Part shown: in pieces, positions 50,804-58,273 of the stretch | Position numbering within the stretch: position 1 is the stretch's first letter | How the letters are laid out: each line of letters starts with the position of its first letter | Assembly (NCBI RefSeq): GCF_003569785.1 | Contig: NZ_KZ984001.1 | Location: forward strand, 1 to 64,000 | DNA from: Leucobacter sp. wl10 | Lineage (GTDB): Bacteria; Actinomycetota; Actinomycetes; Actinomycetales; Microbacteriaceae | Reading direction: 5' to 3' | DNA length: 64,000 nt | Translations under genes and position numbers: made by a program | Notes under the pieces: generated by a model | Told to the model about the DNA's origin: nothing | The model's input: only the letters and a program-made list of their open reading frames with translations | Databases searched by the model: none

Positions 50804-52378
50804 CTATCGTTCGGAGCCTCGCTCGGGTTGCGCCGGCCGCGCGGTCGGCGTCGTGGGTCGGTGCGGCTGCAGCGGGGTCGGCAGCGGACTGCCCGGCCGG
50901 GCCAGTGCCGACCCGGAGGTCGCCCGCTGCACGGCCTCCGTCTCGGGGCCGACCGGTGCCGCGGGCACCAGCTCCGGCAGTCGCTCGCGCACGGCGTCGA
51001 GCCGGACGCCGAGCGCATTGCGGATCTGCGCGGCCTGCCTCGACTCCTCGACCGCGCGGTGCATGTCGTGGATCGCCTGCGCGGTGCGCATGAGCTGACG
51101 GAACAGCATCGCCTCCGCCATCGTGCCCCGACCGCCGGTGGAGGCCATCGCCATGAGCGAGGCGACGCCGGCGATCGAGCGCAGCGCGTGCGTGCCCCTC
51201 GGCGCCGTGTCGCGGGCGCGGATCTGCGCCGTGCGTGCGAGAGTGCGGGCGGCGTCGGCGAGCGGCCCGGGCTCCGTCTCGAGCCGCTGCGACCAGGCCG
51301 CGAACGCCCCGGAGGTCTCGCGCGCGGCCTGTGCCCACGTCGCCCGGTCGCGGGGGTCGACGCCGCGCAGCTGCTCCCGCAGCGCGGCGACGTCGTCGGT
51401 GTACTCGCGCCAGAGATCCGGGCCGGGCTCGTGCTGCTCGCGGCCGGGCGCGACCGGGGTGTAGCGCAGCGGGTTGCGCCACGTCGCCCGCCACTCGTCG
51501 ACGGCGGCCTGCGCCGACGCCGGCGTGTCCGGCCAGCCCTGCCGCAGCCGGGGCAGAGTGAGGTCGCGGGCGAGCCGGCCGCCGCCGTACCAGACGATCG
51601 GTTCGCCGGGCTTCGGGCGCAACGCGACCGAGTAGCCGGCGACCACATCGTCGCGGTCGGCCGCGAAGCGGGGGCGCGCGATCGCCCCGGACTGGTGCAG
51701 CCGGCGCACGAACTCCGCCTCATCGGTGCTCGCGGCTGCGGCCGCGCGCACGGTGCGCTCGAGCCGCACCGACGCGACCGTCTGCTCGCCGCGCCGTTCG
51801 GCGCTGGCCCGCTCCCCTGGCCGTTCGCCCCGCAGCGCCATGTCGGAGCCGCGCGACTCGAGCACCTGCAAGCCGTGCTCCTGCTCGAGCTCACGGGCGA
51901 CCTTCTGCGCCCGTGAGTAGTCGTGGTGGATCGACGCCTTCGTACCGTCCTCCCGGATCAGGTTCACCGCGACGTGGATGTGATCGTTGCCGCGCGCGGA
52001 GAGCCCGTGCCGCACGGCAACCCAGCGGCACTGAGCCTTCCCGGAGGCCTCGGTAAAGCCCATCCGGTCGACGAACTGCTGCGCGATCGCCGACCACTGC
52101 TCGTCGCTGAGCTGCCCCTCCACGGCGCGCAGGCTCAGCGAGCAGTGCCAGACGTGACCGCCGGCCACCTCGACGCCGAACGCGGTGCGCGGCTCGTCGA
52201 GGTCACGCGCGATCGCGAGCGCCGTCGCCCGGTCAAGCTCCGCGTCGCCGTAGAACGTGTAGGTGGCGCTGTCGCCGTTCACCAGGTGCGGCTCGGTGTG
52301 CTCGTTGCGCCGCCCCTCCCCCGCGAGGTAACTGAGCAGCCCGCCCATCCGGTCACCGCGGGTCACGTTCGGCATCAT
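50804..52378 (-). CDS. Relaxase/mobilization nuclease
   Basis: A 524-residue protein. The N-terminal relaxase domain has LSYLAGEGRRNEHTEPHLV near the catalytic Tyr region, HVWHCSLSL, and the three-His metal motif in GNDHIHVAVNLI. It nicks oriT and stays bound to the 5' end of the transferred strand. The C-terminal half is helical and Pro-rich at the end. The start overlaps the mobC stop (ATGA). Transcribed away from the candidate oriT. Confidence 0.92.
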   Translation of the reverse strand: MMPNVTRGDRMGGLLSYLAGEGRRNEHTEPHLVNGDSATYTFYGDAELDRATALAIARDLDEPRTAFGVEVAGGHVWHCSLSLRAVEGQLSDEQWSAIAQQFVDRMGFTEASGKAQCRWVAVRHGLSARGNDHIHVAVNLIREDGTKASIHHDYSRAQKVARELEQEHGLQVLESRGSDMALRGERPGERASAERRGEQTVASVRLERTVRAAAAASTDEAEFVRRLHQSGAIARPRFAADRDDVVAGYSVALRPKPGEPIVWYGGGRLARDLTLPRLRQGWPDTPASAQAAVDEWRATWRNPLRYTPVAPGREQHEPGPDLWREYTDDVAALREQLRGVDPRDRATWAQAARETSGAFAAWSQRLETEPGPLADAARTLARTAQIRARDTAPRGTHALRSIAGVASLMAMASTGGRGTMAEAMLFRQLMRTAQAIHDMHRAVEESRQAAQIRNALGVRLDAVRERLPELVPAAPVGPETEAVQRATSGSALARPGSPLPTPLQPHRPTTPTARPAQPERGSER

Positions 52379-52773
52379 GGCTCGGCCAGCCGTTCCACCG
52401 CCGCGCTCAGCCTCGGGTAGAGCGCGCGGAACTCCGCGATGACGGCCTCCGCCTCTTTCGGGAAGCGGCTCTCGGTGTTCGCATACTTCGCCAGCTGGTT
52501 CGCGTTGTTCGCGATCGACCCCACCTCGCGCCGTAGCGCGAACAGCTCCGCGATCGCCTGCTTGCGCTCCGCGCTCGTCTCCACATCGGACGCGAGCGCC
52601 GCCTCGAACATGAGCCGCGGCACGTCAACCCCGGCGGCTCGCGCGCGGGCCTCGAGCTCGGCCTGCTCGCGCGCCGAGGCCTTCACGGTGTAGCGCTTCG
52701 CGCGCTTCTCCCCCGCCGGCGCGTTCGCGCGACGACGGCGGCCGAGGATCCCTCCGTGTTCCTGATCAGGCAT
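52375..52773 (-). CDS. mobC: MobC-like relaxosome protein
   Basis: A 132-residue protein with basic N-terminus (RRRRANAPAGEKRAKRYTVK) and ribbon-helix-helix-like segment, then EVGSIANNANQLAKYANTES, the MobC signature (N-x-N-Q). It binds and opens oriT for the relaxase. Coupled to the relaxase by overlap. Confidence 0.9.
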   Translation of the reverse strand: MPDQEHGGILGRRRRANAPAGEKRAKRYTVKASAREQAELEARARAAGVDVPRLMFEAALASDVETSAERKQAIAELFALRREVGSIANNANQLAKYANTESRFPKEAEAVIAEFRALYPRLSAAVERLAEP

Positions 52774-52861
52774 CCCAGCACCTCCTCCGCCAGCGCAGCG
52801 ACCCCGCCTCCGTGCGGGGCGTCTGAGGCCAGTATGCGCCTCGGCTCCCGAAAGGGCAAGC

Positions 52862-52880
52862 GACTTAGTGCAACTAAGTC
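52862..52880. other. Candidate oriT hairpin
   Basis: GACTTAGT-GCA-ACTAAGTC, a perfect 8-base inverted repeat in an AT-rich patch just upstream of mobC, the usual place of oriT. The nic site itself cannot be read off; it probably lies within about 40 bases on the side of TATAGCTTGCTCC. Confidence 0.55.
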
Positions 52881-53004
52881 TATAGCTTGCTCCGTCAGAG
52901 ACTCCGCTAGAAGCCGCGTCAGCGGCCCTCCGCTCGCAGAGCGGTGAGAGCGGGAGCCTGCGGCTCCGCGATCTGTTGGCCGGCTGCGCCGGCGGGCAAC
53001 TCCG

Positions 53005-53152
53005 TTGCCTTTCGACTGCGTGATGGTACGCGCAGTTCCCCGACCGTCAAGGGCTTTCGCGGCATATCCTCCCTCGCTGCGCTCAGTCCGGTATTCCACG
53101 TTCCCTTGACGGCCGTCTCCCTGCGTGAAGTTCGGCAGGTGCCGAAAGGCAA
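53005..53152 (+). promoter_or_regulatory. Stem-closed promoter element, copy 3 (upstream of 53178)
   Basis: Arms TTGCCTTTCG (53005-53014) and CGAAAGGCAA (53143-53152), extendable to 13 pairs. On the minus strand TTGACG (53045-53050) and TACCAT (53023-53028) are 16 bases apart, near the arm distal to the gene, as in the other copies but in mirror orientation. The inner text GGCATATCC and CCGGTATTCCACG is shared with copies 5 and 9. GAGGAG and the ATG follow 15-25 bases later. Confidence 0.65.
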
Positions 53153-53177
53153 TGGAGATCTGAGAGAGGAGAGCGCC

Positions 53178-53516
53178 ATGTACGCGAATATCGCTGAGCG
53201 AATCGAGGTCGTCGCCGAGGGGTGCGCGGCTCCGGCGGAAGCAGTCGAGGTGGTGGTCTACAGCAAGCCGAGCTGCATGCAGTGCCAGATGACCTATCGG
53301 GCGCTCGACGGTAAGGGCGTCCCCTACCGGGTCGTCGACCTCACCGAGGATACCGAGGCCCTGGCCTACGTCACCGAGGAGCTCGGGTATGCGGCGGCGC
53401 CGGTCGTCGTCGTCGGCGGCCGCGATCACTGGGCCGGGTTCCGGCCCGATGAGATCGACCGGGCGGCCGCCGGACTGCTCGAGCAGGGGGTACTGGCTGA
53501 GGAGGTGCGGTCGTGA
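53178..53516 (+). CDS. NrdH-like glutaredoxin
   Basis: A 112-residue protein with a 26-residue extension before the fold. EVVVYSKPSCMQCQMTYRAL has the CxxC of NrdH redoxins, and LGYAAAPVVVVGGRDHWAGF carries the cis-Pro and the substrate-binding end. It donates electrons to ribonucleotide reductase or other thiol enzymes. ATG 53178 follows GAGAGGAG. A copy from the same family lies at 59767. Confidence 0.88.
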   Translation: MYANIAERIEVVAEGCAAPAEAVEVVVYSKPSCMQCQMTYRALDGKGVPYRVVDLTEDTEALAYVTEELGYAAAPVVVVGGRDHWAGFRPDEIDRAAAGLLEQGVLAEEVRS

Positions 53517-53737
53517 ACGGCGAGGCTCCTGAGCCGCTCGAGCTGTTCCTTGTCCCAACGGAGGCGGCGGCGCAGCTGGGGGTCTCTGTGCGCAAGTTGC
53601 GCCGCTTGCGGCAGGCCGAGGTCGGGCCGGCCTACTTCACGATCGGCTCACGCATCCGCTACCTCGCCGCCGACGTCGCGCAGTGGCGCAGCGACCACCC
53701 CGATGGGGTGCAGATCCCCCGTCGACGAGCGGCGTGA
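53513..53737 (+). CDS. Excisionase/MerR-like HTH protein
   Basis: A 74-residue protein. VPTEAAAQLGVSVRKLRRLR, followed by GPAYFTIGSRIRYLAADVAQW, is a typical winged helix of the AlpA/Xis kind. The GTG start overlaps the redoxin stop (GTGA). May regulate excision or transfer genes. Confidence 0.82.
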   Translation: MNGEAPEPLELFLVPTEAAAQLGVSVRKLRRLRQAEVGPAYFTIGSRIRYLAADVAQWRSDHPDGVQIPRRRAA

Positions 53738-53801
53738 CAGCTGATGCGAGAGGTTCCTCTCTGGGGAGCGCGAGGGGCGGCGGGTTGCAGCGGCTGCCGG
53801 G

Positions 53802-54212
53802 TCAGTTCCAGTAGCGCGGGTTGAGGACGGTGTCGCCGTCGTAGTCGAGAGCGAGCACGGCGTGTCCGAGGCGGTCGATCGTGATCTCGTCGATCTTCGC
53901 GTGCACGCTCCCGGTGCGGAGCACGCGCACCTCGACGTCGATGAGGTCGAGGGCGGTAAGACTGATCATGACGGCCATGCGCCGGGCGGCCTGGCCGCGT
54001 CCGCGCTGTGTCATCGGCAGGATCGACGCGATGAACATCAGGCCGCCCATCTGGTCGGTGCCGGGGACGGCGCGCAGCTCGCGCGCGCCGAGGGAGAACA
54101 GGATGCCGGGGCCGAGCGCCTGGCGGAAGTAGTTGCCGATGTGAGCGGCCCGCTCACGCACCTCCGGGTCATCGGTGAACAGTTCTGCGGCGGTGAATGG
54201 GATCTGGATCAT
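53802..54212 (-). CDS. Hypothetical protein behind a stem-closed element
   Basis: A 136-residue protein (MIQIPFTAAELFTDDPEVRE) of alpha/beta type, with VMISLTALDLIDVEVRVLRT and HAVLALDYDGDTVLNPRYW at the end. No known family. AGGAGGGAAGAGCCC directly before ATG 54212 is a strong ribosome binding site. Element copy 4 lies 24 bases upstream. A candidate leading-region establishment or anti-defence factor by position only. Confidence 0.65.
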   Translation of the reverse strand: MIQIPFTAAELFTDDPEVRERAAHIGNYFRQALGPGILFSLGARELRAVPGTDQMGGLMFIASILPMTQRGRGQAARRMAVMISLTALDLIDVEVRVLRTGSVHAKIDEITIDRLGHAVLALDYDGDTVLNPRYWN

Positions 54213-54235
54213 GGGCTCTTCCCTCCTAGTTGTTG

Positions 54236-54420
54236 TGCCGTTGATGGCACCTGGTGCCAGCGCGGGCACGACGGCGGAGTGCCACTGCAGCGGGGATCCC
54301 GCGAGGCCGACCGTCGGGAGAGACGCGGGAGGGCACTGCGTGGAGGGAGCGCGTGCAGCGCGCGACCGGGCGGTGGCGTGGAGCGGAGGGGCCGCTATGC
54401 TGCCGCAGGCATCAACGGCA
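54236..54420 (-). promoter_or_regulatory. Stem-closed promoter element, copy 4 (upstream of 54212)
   Basis: Arms TGCCGTTGAT (54236-54245) and ATCAACGGCA (54411-54420). Plus strand: GTGGCG (54373-54378), 17 bases, TATGCT (54396-54401), then 9 bases to the right arm. A small hairpin GGCACCTGGTGCC follows the left arm and GCCGCAGGC precedes the right arm. Confidence 0.7.
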
Positions 54421-54524
54421 AACACTCGTGCGTAGCACAGGGAGGCGTCGCCCGGTTCGGGCGTCGACGCGGCCGCCCTCCGTCGGCGGCCGCCGCAGCT
54501 CGGCGAGCTGCCGTCGTGGGGAGC

Positions 54525-54544
54525 GCGAGGGGTGCGCCCCTCGC
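54525..54544 (-). terminator. Conserved GCGAGGGG hairpin after the DUF3560 gene
   Basis: GCGAGGGG-TGCG-CCCCTCGC. The same hairpin follows other genes of this region (55822, 56703, 57401, 62271). A second hairpin CAGCTCG-G-CGAGCTG lies at about 54496-54510. Confidence 0.6.
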
Positions 54545-54578
54545 CCGCCGCCCGTGCGGGGCGGCGGGCTGCAGGCGG

Positions 54579-55538
54579 CTATTCGCTCGACTCGGGCGGC
54601 GGGTCGCCTGCGGGTCGGTGTTCCTGCACCTCGACCCACGGGCTGCGATCCGTCCAGGAATAGGCGGTCTCGACGCTCACGGTCTTCGTGTTGACGCGGG
54701 CGACCGTCCACCAGTTGCCGCGGATCTTCACGGCGTCGCCCTTCGTGACGTTGTGCGGGCCGTAGTTGGTGGCGCGGCCGCTCGCGATCTGCTCGGCGCG
54801 CACCTGCTCCCAGTAGGCGAGCTGGTCGCGGAGCCGCTCGAGTAGTGGGGCGGCGAGCTCCGCCCGCCGTGCGACCTGTTCCTCGGTCGGACACACATAG
54901 CCCTGCTCGCGGTCGTACCAGTCCTCCACGATCCGCCGTTCGGCGCGGCGAATATCGGCAGAGAGCTTCTCGATGCGGTTCGCGACGGTGACGGGGGCGT
55001 AGCGGGCTCCGGTGGTGTGCGTGGCGGTCTCGGCGCGCCGTGCGGCTTCGGCTGCCTCGGCGTCGGCGGCGACCGCCTGCCCCATCCTGCGGTGCGCCCG
55101 GTCGAGGGCGTTGCGGTGCCGGTTCTCGCTGTGGTGGCCGATCTTGATCGGCTCCCCCATCGGCGGGAGCGCGTCCCCGGCGGCCTCGGCGCGCGCCCAG
55201 GCCTGCGCTGCGGCGTCGTCCTTGCGCTCGGCCTTCGCCTCGAGCGCGACGATGCGCTCGAGCTGTCGGGCGGCCTTGTCCGCCTCGACTTCGGCGGTGC
55301 CGCGCGGGGTGCGGTCGAGCTGCGTCGTCACCTCGTAGCCGGCGGCCTCAAGCGCGGCGACGGTGCGGGTGATGACGTGATCCTTCGGCAGCCGGTCGCG
55401 GCTGTGCGGGACGTACCAGGCTCCGATGCTGCGGCCCCAGCGCCAGCCGTGCGCCTTGAGGATCGGCGCGGTGCCGTCGCCTCTGGTGGTGCCGTCGATG
55501 AGGGTTCCGGCTTCGTCGGTGTGTGTGATGGTGAGCAT
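54579..55538 (-). CDS. DUF3560-domain protein
   Basis: A 319-residue protein. The N-terminal half (GWRWGRSIGAWYVPHSRDRL) and the signature PIKIGHHSENRHRNALDRAH at about 134-155 match DUF3560 proteins, common on actinobacterial plasmids and phages. The long charged helix (TPRGTAEVEADKAARQLERI) suggests a coiled coil. Molecular role unknown. AAAGGGAG precedes the ATG; element copy 5 lies upstream. Confidence 0.82.
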   Translation of the reverse strand: MLTITHTDEAGTLIDGTTRGDGTAPILKAHGWRWGRSIGAWYVPHSRDRLPKDHVITRTVAALEAAGYEVTTQLDRTPRGTAEVEADKAARQLERIVALEAKAERKDDAAAQAWARAEAAGDALPPMGEPIKIGHHSENRHRNALDRAHRRMGQAVAADAEAAEAARRAETATHTTGARYAPVTVANRIEKLSADIRRAERRIVEDWYDREQGYVCPTEEQVARRAELAAPLLERLRDQLAYWEQVRAEQIASGRATNYGPHNVTKGDAVKIRGNWWTVARVNTKTVSVETAYSWTDRSPWVEVQEHRPAGDPPPESSE

Positions 55539-55562
55539 GGCTCTCTCCCTTTCGTTTTTTGC

Positions 55563-55716
55563 CCGTGAAGGCACGCAGTGCCGCGCAGGGAGCGGAGCCG
55601 GAGCGCCGGCAACCGTGGAATACCGGAGCGGCGGAGCGCAGCGCGGGACGCGAGGATATGCCGCGAAAGTGCTGGCGTGCAGGATCGGCGACCGTAGACT
55701 GCCGCAGGCTTCACGG
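55563..55716 (-). promoter_or_regulatory. Stem-closed promoter element, copy 5 (upstream of 55538)
   Basis: Arms CCGTGAAG (55563-55570) and CTTCACGG (55709-55716). Plus strand: CTGGCG (55672-55677), 17 bases, TAGACT (55695-55700), then 8 bases to the right arm. The centre holds GTGGAATACCGGAG and GAGGATATGCCGCGAAAG, shared with copies 3 and 9. Confidence 0.7.
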
Positions 55717-55821
55717 TCAAACAACGTCCTCGATCGGGGCGCGGCCGGGGATCCGGCCGACCGTCGGCCGCCCTCTGTCGGCGGCCGCTGTGCAGCTCGT
55801 CGAGCTGCCATGCCGGGGAGC

Positions 55822-55841
55822 GCGAGGGGCACGCCCCTCGC
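55822..55841 (-). terminator. Conserved GCGAGGGG hairpin after the 55880 gene
   Basis: GCGAGGGG-CACG-CCCCTCGC, 38 bases past the stop, with CAGCTCG-T-CGAGCTG beyond it. Confidence 0.6.
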
Positions 55842-55879
55842 CCGCCGCCCGGACTGGGCGACGGACTGGGTGTCGCGCG

Positions 55880-56395
55880 TCAGGGCCGGATCTCGCCGCC
55901 GATCTGCAGCGCGGCCATGAGTGTTTCGGCGAGATCCCAGAGGGGTTCGATCTCCGCATCGTTGCTGTTACCGCTCGCGGCGGCGCAGGCGGCGCGGTGG
56001 GCCTCGGCGATCGCTTCCTCGGTCTGCGGGAGCAGCACGGCGAGCTGGCTGTGGCTTTCCTTGGTCGGGAACACGAGCGATTCCGCGAGCACGCGCATGC
56101 GGTAGGCGGGCTGCTGGAATGGGCCGACGAGCACGGCCTCGATGAACGCGGCGATGCCGTTGCGGGCGAGGGTGTGGGCAAGGCCGGAGTGCTCGCTCCA
56201 ATCCTTGACGAACACCTCGCCGGGGCGGGCGACGAAGCCGGAGGCGAGCAGGTCGACGGTGAGCACCTCTTTCTCGCCGGTGTCGGGGTGCACGATCGCC
56301 AGGGCGTGCTGGCTGGGGTCGTACTCGATCCGCCCCTCGAGCACGACGTCGTTGAACGTGAGATAGGCGTTCTCGCGCAGGGTCTTCCAGGTCAT
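55880..56395 (-). CDS. Hypothetical protein behind a stem-closed element
   Basis: A 171-residue acidic protein (MTWKTLRENAYLTFNDVVLE). VLEGRIEYDPSQHALAIVHP suggests a beta-rich first half; the second half is helical (LLPQTEEAIAEAHRAACAAA). No family recognised. Of three adjacent ATG codons (56401, 56398, 56395) the third fits the AAGGAG site best. Element copy 6 lies 16 bases upstream. Confidence 0.65.
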   Translation of the reverse strand: MTWKTLRENAYLTFNDVVLEGRIEYDPSQHALAIVHPDTGEKEVLTVDLLASGFVARPGEVFVKDWSEHSGLAHTLARNGIAAFIEAVLVGPFQQPAYRMRVLAESLVFPTKESHSQLAVLLPQTEEAIAEAHRAACAAASGNSNDAEIEPLWDLAETLMAALQIGGEIRP

Positions 56396-56410
56396 CATCA
56401 TCTCCTTGTT

Positions 56411-56603
56411 TTCTTGCCGTTGATGGCACCTGGTGCCAGCGCGGGCGCGATCGCGGAGCGCCGCCGCAGCGCCGGGCCCCGCGCGGCCGAGCGGAGCGAG
56501 AGACGCGCGAGGGCGGCGCGTGGAGGGAGGCTGCGGCGCAGCTGACCGGCGGTGGCGCGCAGCGGAGTGGCCGCTATGCTGCCGCAGGCGTCAACGGCAA
56601 GAA
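56411..56603 (-). promoter_or_regulatory. Stem-closed promoter element, copy 6 (upstream of 56395)
   Basis: Arms TTCTTGCCGTTGA (56411-56423) and TCAACGGCAAGAA (56591-56603), 13 perfect pairs. Plus strand: GTGGCG (56552-56557), 17 bases, TATGCT (56575-56580), then 10 bases to the right arm. Pairing continues inside the stem except for a bulge at the -10. Confidence 0.72.
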
Positions 56604-56702
56604 CACGGGCATCGCCCGTGAGGGGTCGGCGACCCGCACGGGTCGTCCGCTCGCCGGCCTCCGTCGTCGGCGTGCAGCTCGTCGAGCTGCACTGTGGGGA
56701 GC

Positions 56703-56722
56703 GCGAGGGGTGCGCCCCTCGC
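56703..56722 (-). terminator. Conserved GCGAGGGG hairpin after the 56756 gene
   Basis: GCGAGGGG-TGCG-CCCCTCGC, 33 bases past the stop, with CAGCTCG-T-CGAGCTG at about 56674-56688. Confidence 0.6.
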
Positions 56723-56755
56723 CCGCCCGCCGCTCGGGTCGGCGGGCGGTGCGGC

Positions 56756-57079
56756 TCATCCGAAGACGAGTTCCCCGTAGAGGGCGCGTTGCAGGATCTG
56801 GTCGGCGTCCTCGGCGCAGAAGTTGTCGGGGTCGGGGCAGCACAGCGCCCGCGTTCCTCGCGCTTGGGTGAACACCGCGCGGAGGCGCGTGGCGGTGAGG
56901 ATGGTCGCGTGCTTCGCCCGGTAGCAGGGGCAGACTCCGGCGGGGTCGTCGCAGTCCGGGGTGCAGTGCCGCACGCGCAGCGCGCCGCGGCCGAGGCACT
57001 CGATCCCCCAGACCCAGGGCGCGTACTGGACGTCGTGGCTGCCGTCGATGGCTTCGGCGAGACTGGTGCGGTTCGACAT
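56756..57079 (-). CDS. Cys-rich small protein behind a stem-closed element
   Basis: A 107-residue protein. RHCTPDCDDPAGVCPCYRAK and RALCCPDPDNFCAEDADQIL give seven Cys and a nearby His in two clusters, so one or two zinc sites are likely. No family recognised. ATG 57079 has AAGGGA upstream; element copy 7 lies 36 bases upstream. Confidence 0.65.
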   Translation of the reverse strand: MSNRTSLAEAIDGSHDVQYAPWVWGIECLGRGALRVRHCTPDCDDPAGVCPCYRAKHATILTATRLRAVFTQARGTRALCCPDPDNFCAEDADQILQRALYGELVFG

Positions 57080-57114
57080 GAGGGGGTTTCCCTTCTCTCC
57101 ACTCCACGAGTCCG

Positions 57115-57300
57115 TCCCGTGAAGGCACGAGAGTGCCGGTCGGAGGGCGCGCTGCAGAGCGCCACCGCAGCGGCGCACCCCGCGCGACCGAACCGGGTTC
57201 GAGGCGCGCGAGGGGGCCGCGTCGAGCCCGGCCGCGCAGCGGGCGGGCGTGCGGTGGCGCGGCGCGGGGCGCCTCGTAGCCTGCCGCAGGCTTCACGGGA
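57115..57300 (-). promoter_or_regulatory. Stem-closed promoter element, copy 7 (upstream of 57079)
   Basis: Arms TCCCGTGAAG (57115-57124) and CTTCACGGGA (57291-57300). Plus strand: GTGGCG (57254-57259), 17 bases, TAGCCT (57277-57282), then 8 bases to the right arm. The -35 region GCGGTGGCGC is exactly complementary to GCGCCACCGC in the left half, so it would be double-stranded in the folded form. Confidence 0.72.
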
Positions 57301-57400
57301 AGGGCTCGGGCACCGCCCGCGTGGGGAGGTCGACCCGGCGGGTCGTCCTTGGGCCGGCCTCCGTCGCCGGCGCCGCAGCTCGACGAGCTGCTCGGGGAGC

Positions 57401-57420
57401 GCGAGGGGCACGCCCCTCGC
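57401..57420 (-). terminator. Conserved GCGAGGGG hairpin after the 57457 gene
   Basis: GCGAGGGG-CACG-CCCCTCGC, 36 bases past the stop, with CAGCTCG-A-CGAGCTG at about 57375-57390. Confidence 0.6.
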
Positions 57421-57456
57421 CCGCCGCGCGGTGCAGCGGGCGAGGGTGCCGTGGAT

Positions 57457-57954
57457 CTAGCAGATCTCGAATCCGCCGCAGCCGCGGAGGAAGGCGGCGA
57501 ACCCCTTGACGTTCTCGGCGTCGAAGGGGTAGTGCGTCTCCCAGGCGGGGGTGCGGCCGGTGCCGCTGCAGCCGTTGCAGCCGCCCTTGCCAGTGTCGGG
57601 GTCGCGCGGCTGATCGTAACCGTACTCCTGTCCGATCGCGTCGGTGCGGATGCCTGCGCCGCGGCAGATGGTGCACTCCTCATCGGGGAGCGCGCCCACT
57701 TCCGCCTCGTACCGCCGGGCGTACTCGGCGACCTTGCCGGAGGCCAGATCGCGTTCGATCGCCTCGGCCAGTGCGAGCGAGGTCGCCGCGTCGAGCCCGT
57801 CGCCGTCGTTGCTGTGCCAGTAGGTGCACGCCTCGGTGAGGTCGGGGTAGGTCGTGAGGAGGAAATCTGCGAGCGGGTGCCACCACCAGACGTTGTTGCG
57901 GAAGTACTCCCCCGCGTCGGTGGTCGGCGCCTTGCCGTATACGTCCATGCCCAT
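57457..57954 (-). CDS. DnaJ-type zinc-finger protein
   Basis: A 165-residue protein. MGMDVYGKAPTTDAGEYFRN and NNVWWWHPLADFLL form the N-terminal domain. CTICRGAGIRTD and GCNGCSGTGRTP are two CxxCxGxG-type zinc knuckles as in DnaJ. The C-terminal end (FAAFLRGCGGFEIC) is typical of a plasmid/phage family of unknown role. AAGGAG is 8 bases before ATG 57954. Element copy 8 lies upstream. Confidence 0.75.
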   Translation of the reverse strand: MGMDVYGKAPTTDAGEYFRNNVWWWHPLADFLLTTYPDLTEACTYWHSNDGDGLDAATSLALAEAIERDLASGKVAEYARRYEAEVGALPDEECTICRGAGIRTDAIGQEYGYDQPRDPDTGKGGCNGCSGTGRTPAWETHYPFDAENVKGFAAFLRGCGGFEIC

Positions 57955-58008
57955 TGCTTCGTCTCCTTACTGCTGACTGCCAGCTACTTGGTCGCCCTCA
58001 CGTTTTCC

Positions 58009-58197
58009 TTCCGTGAAGGCACGAAGTGCCGGTGCGGTCACGCAGCGAAGCGCCACCGGGAGCGGCGGGCCGCGCGCGGCCGAGCTGCAGGCGAGTGACG
58101 TGCGAGCACGCGGCGGCAGGCGGGGCCCGAGTATCGGGGTTCGCCGGCCGGTGGCGCGCAGCAGCGGGGCCGGTATCCTGCCTCCGGCTTCACGGAA
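58009..58197 (-). promoter_or_regulatory. Stem-closed promoter element, copy 8 (upstream of 57954)
   Basis: Arms TTCCGTGAAG (58009-58018) and CTTCACGGAA (58188-58197), extendable by five pairs after one mismatch. Plus strand: GTGGCG (58151-58156), 17 bases, TATCCT (58174-58179), then 8 bases to the right arm. CCGGTGGCGC in the right half is exactly complementary to GCGCCACCGG in the left half. Confidence 0.72.
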
Positions 58198-58273
58198 TGA
58201 AAATCGGGGCACAGCCCCGAGGAGTCGAGTGCGCGCGGTGCGCGCTCCTCCGTGCCGGCCCGGAGGAGGCCGG

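Noticed and set aside
54213-54425. N-terminal extension of the 53802 protein through the upstream element
   Set aside because: The frame is open across the element, but a strong ribosome site lies right before ATG 54212, and the equivalent frames in the other elements give unrelated peptides.
56398-57411. 337-codon minus frame joining two genes
   Set aside because: It reads through element copies 6 and 7 and antiphase through the Cys-rich gene; no conserved protein results.
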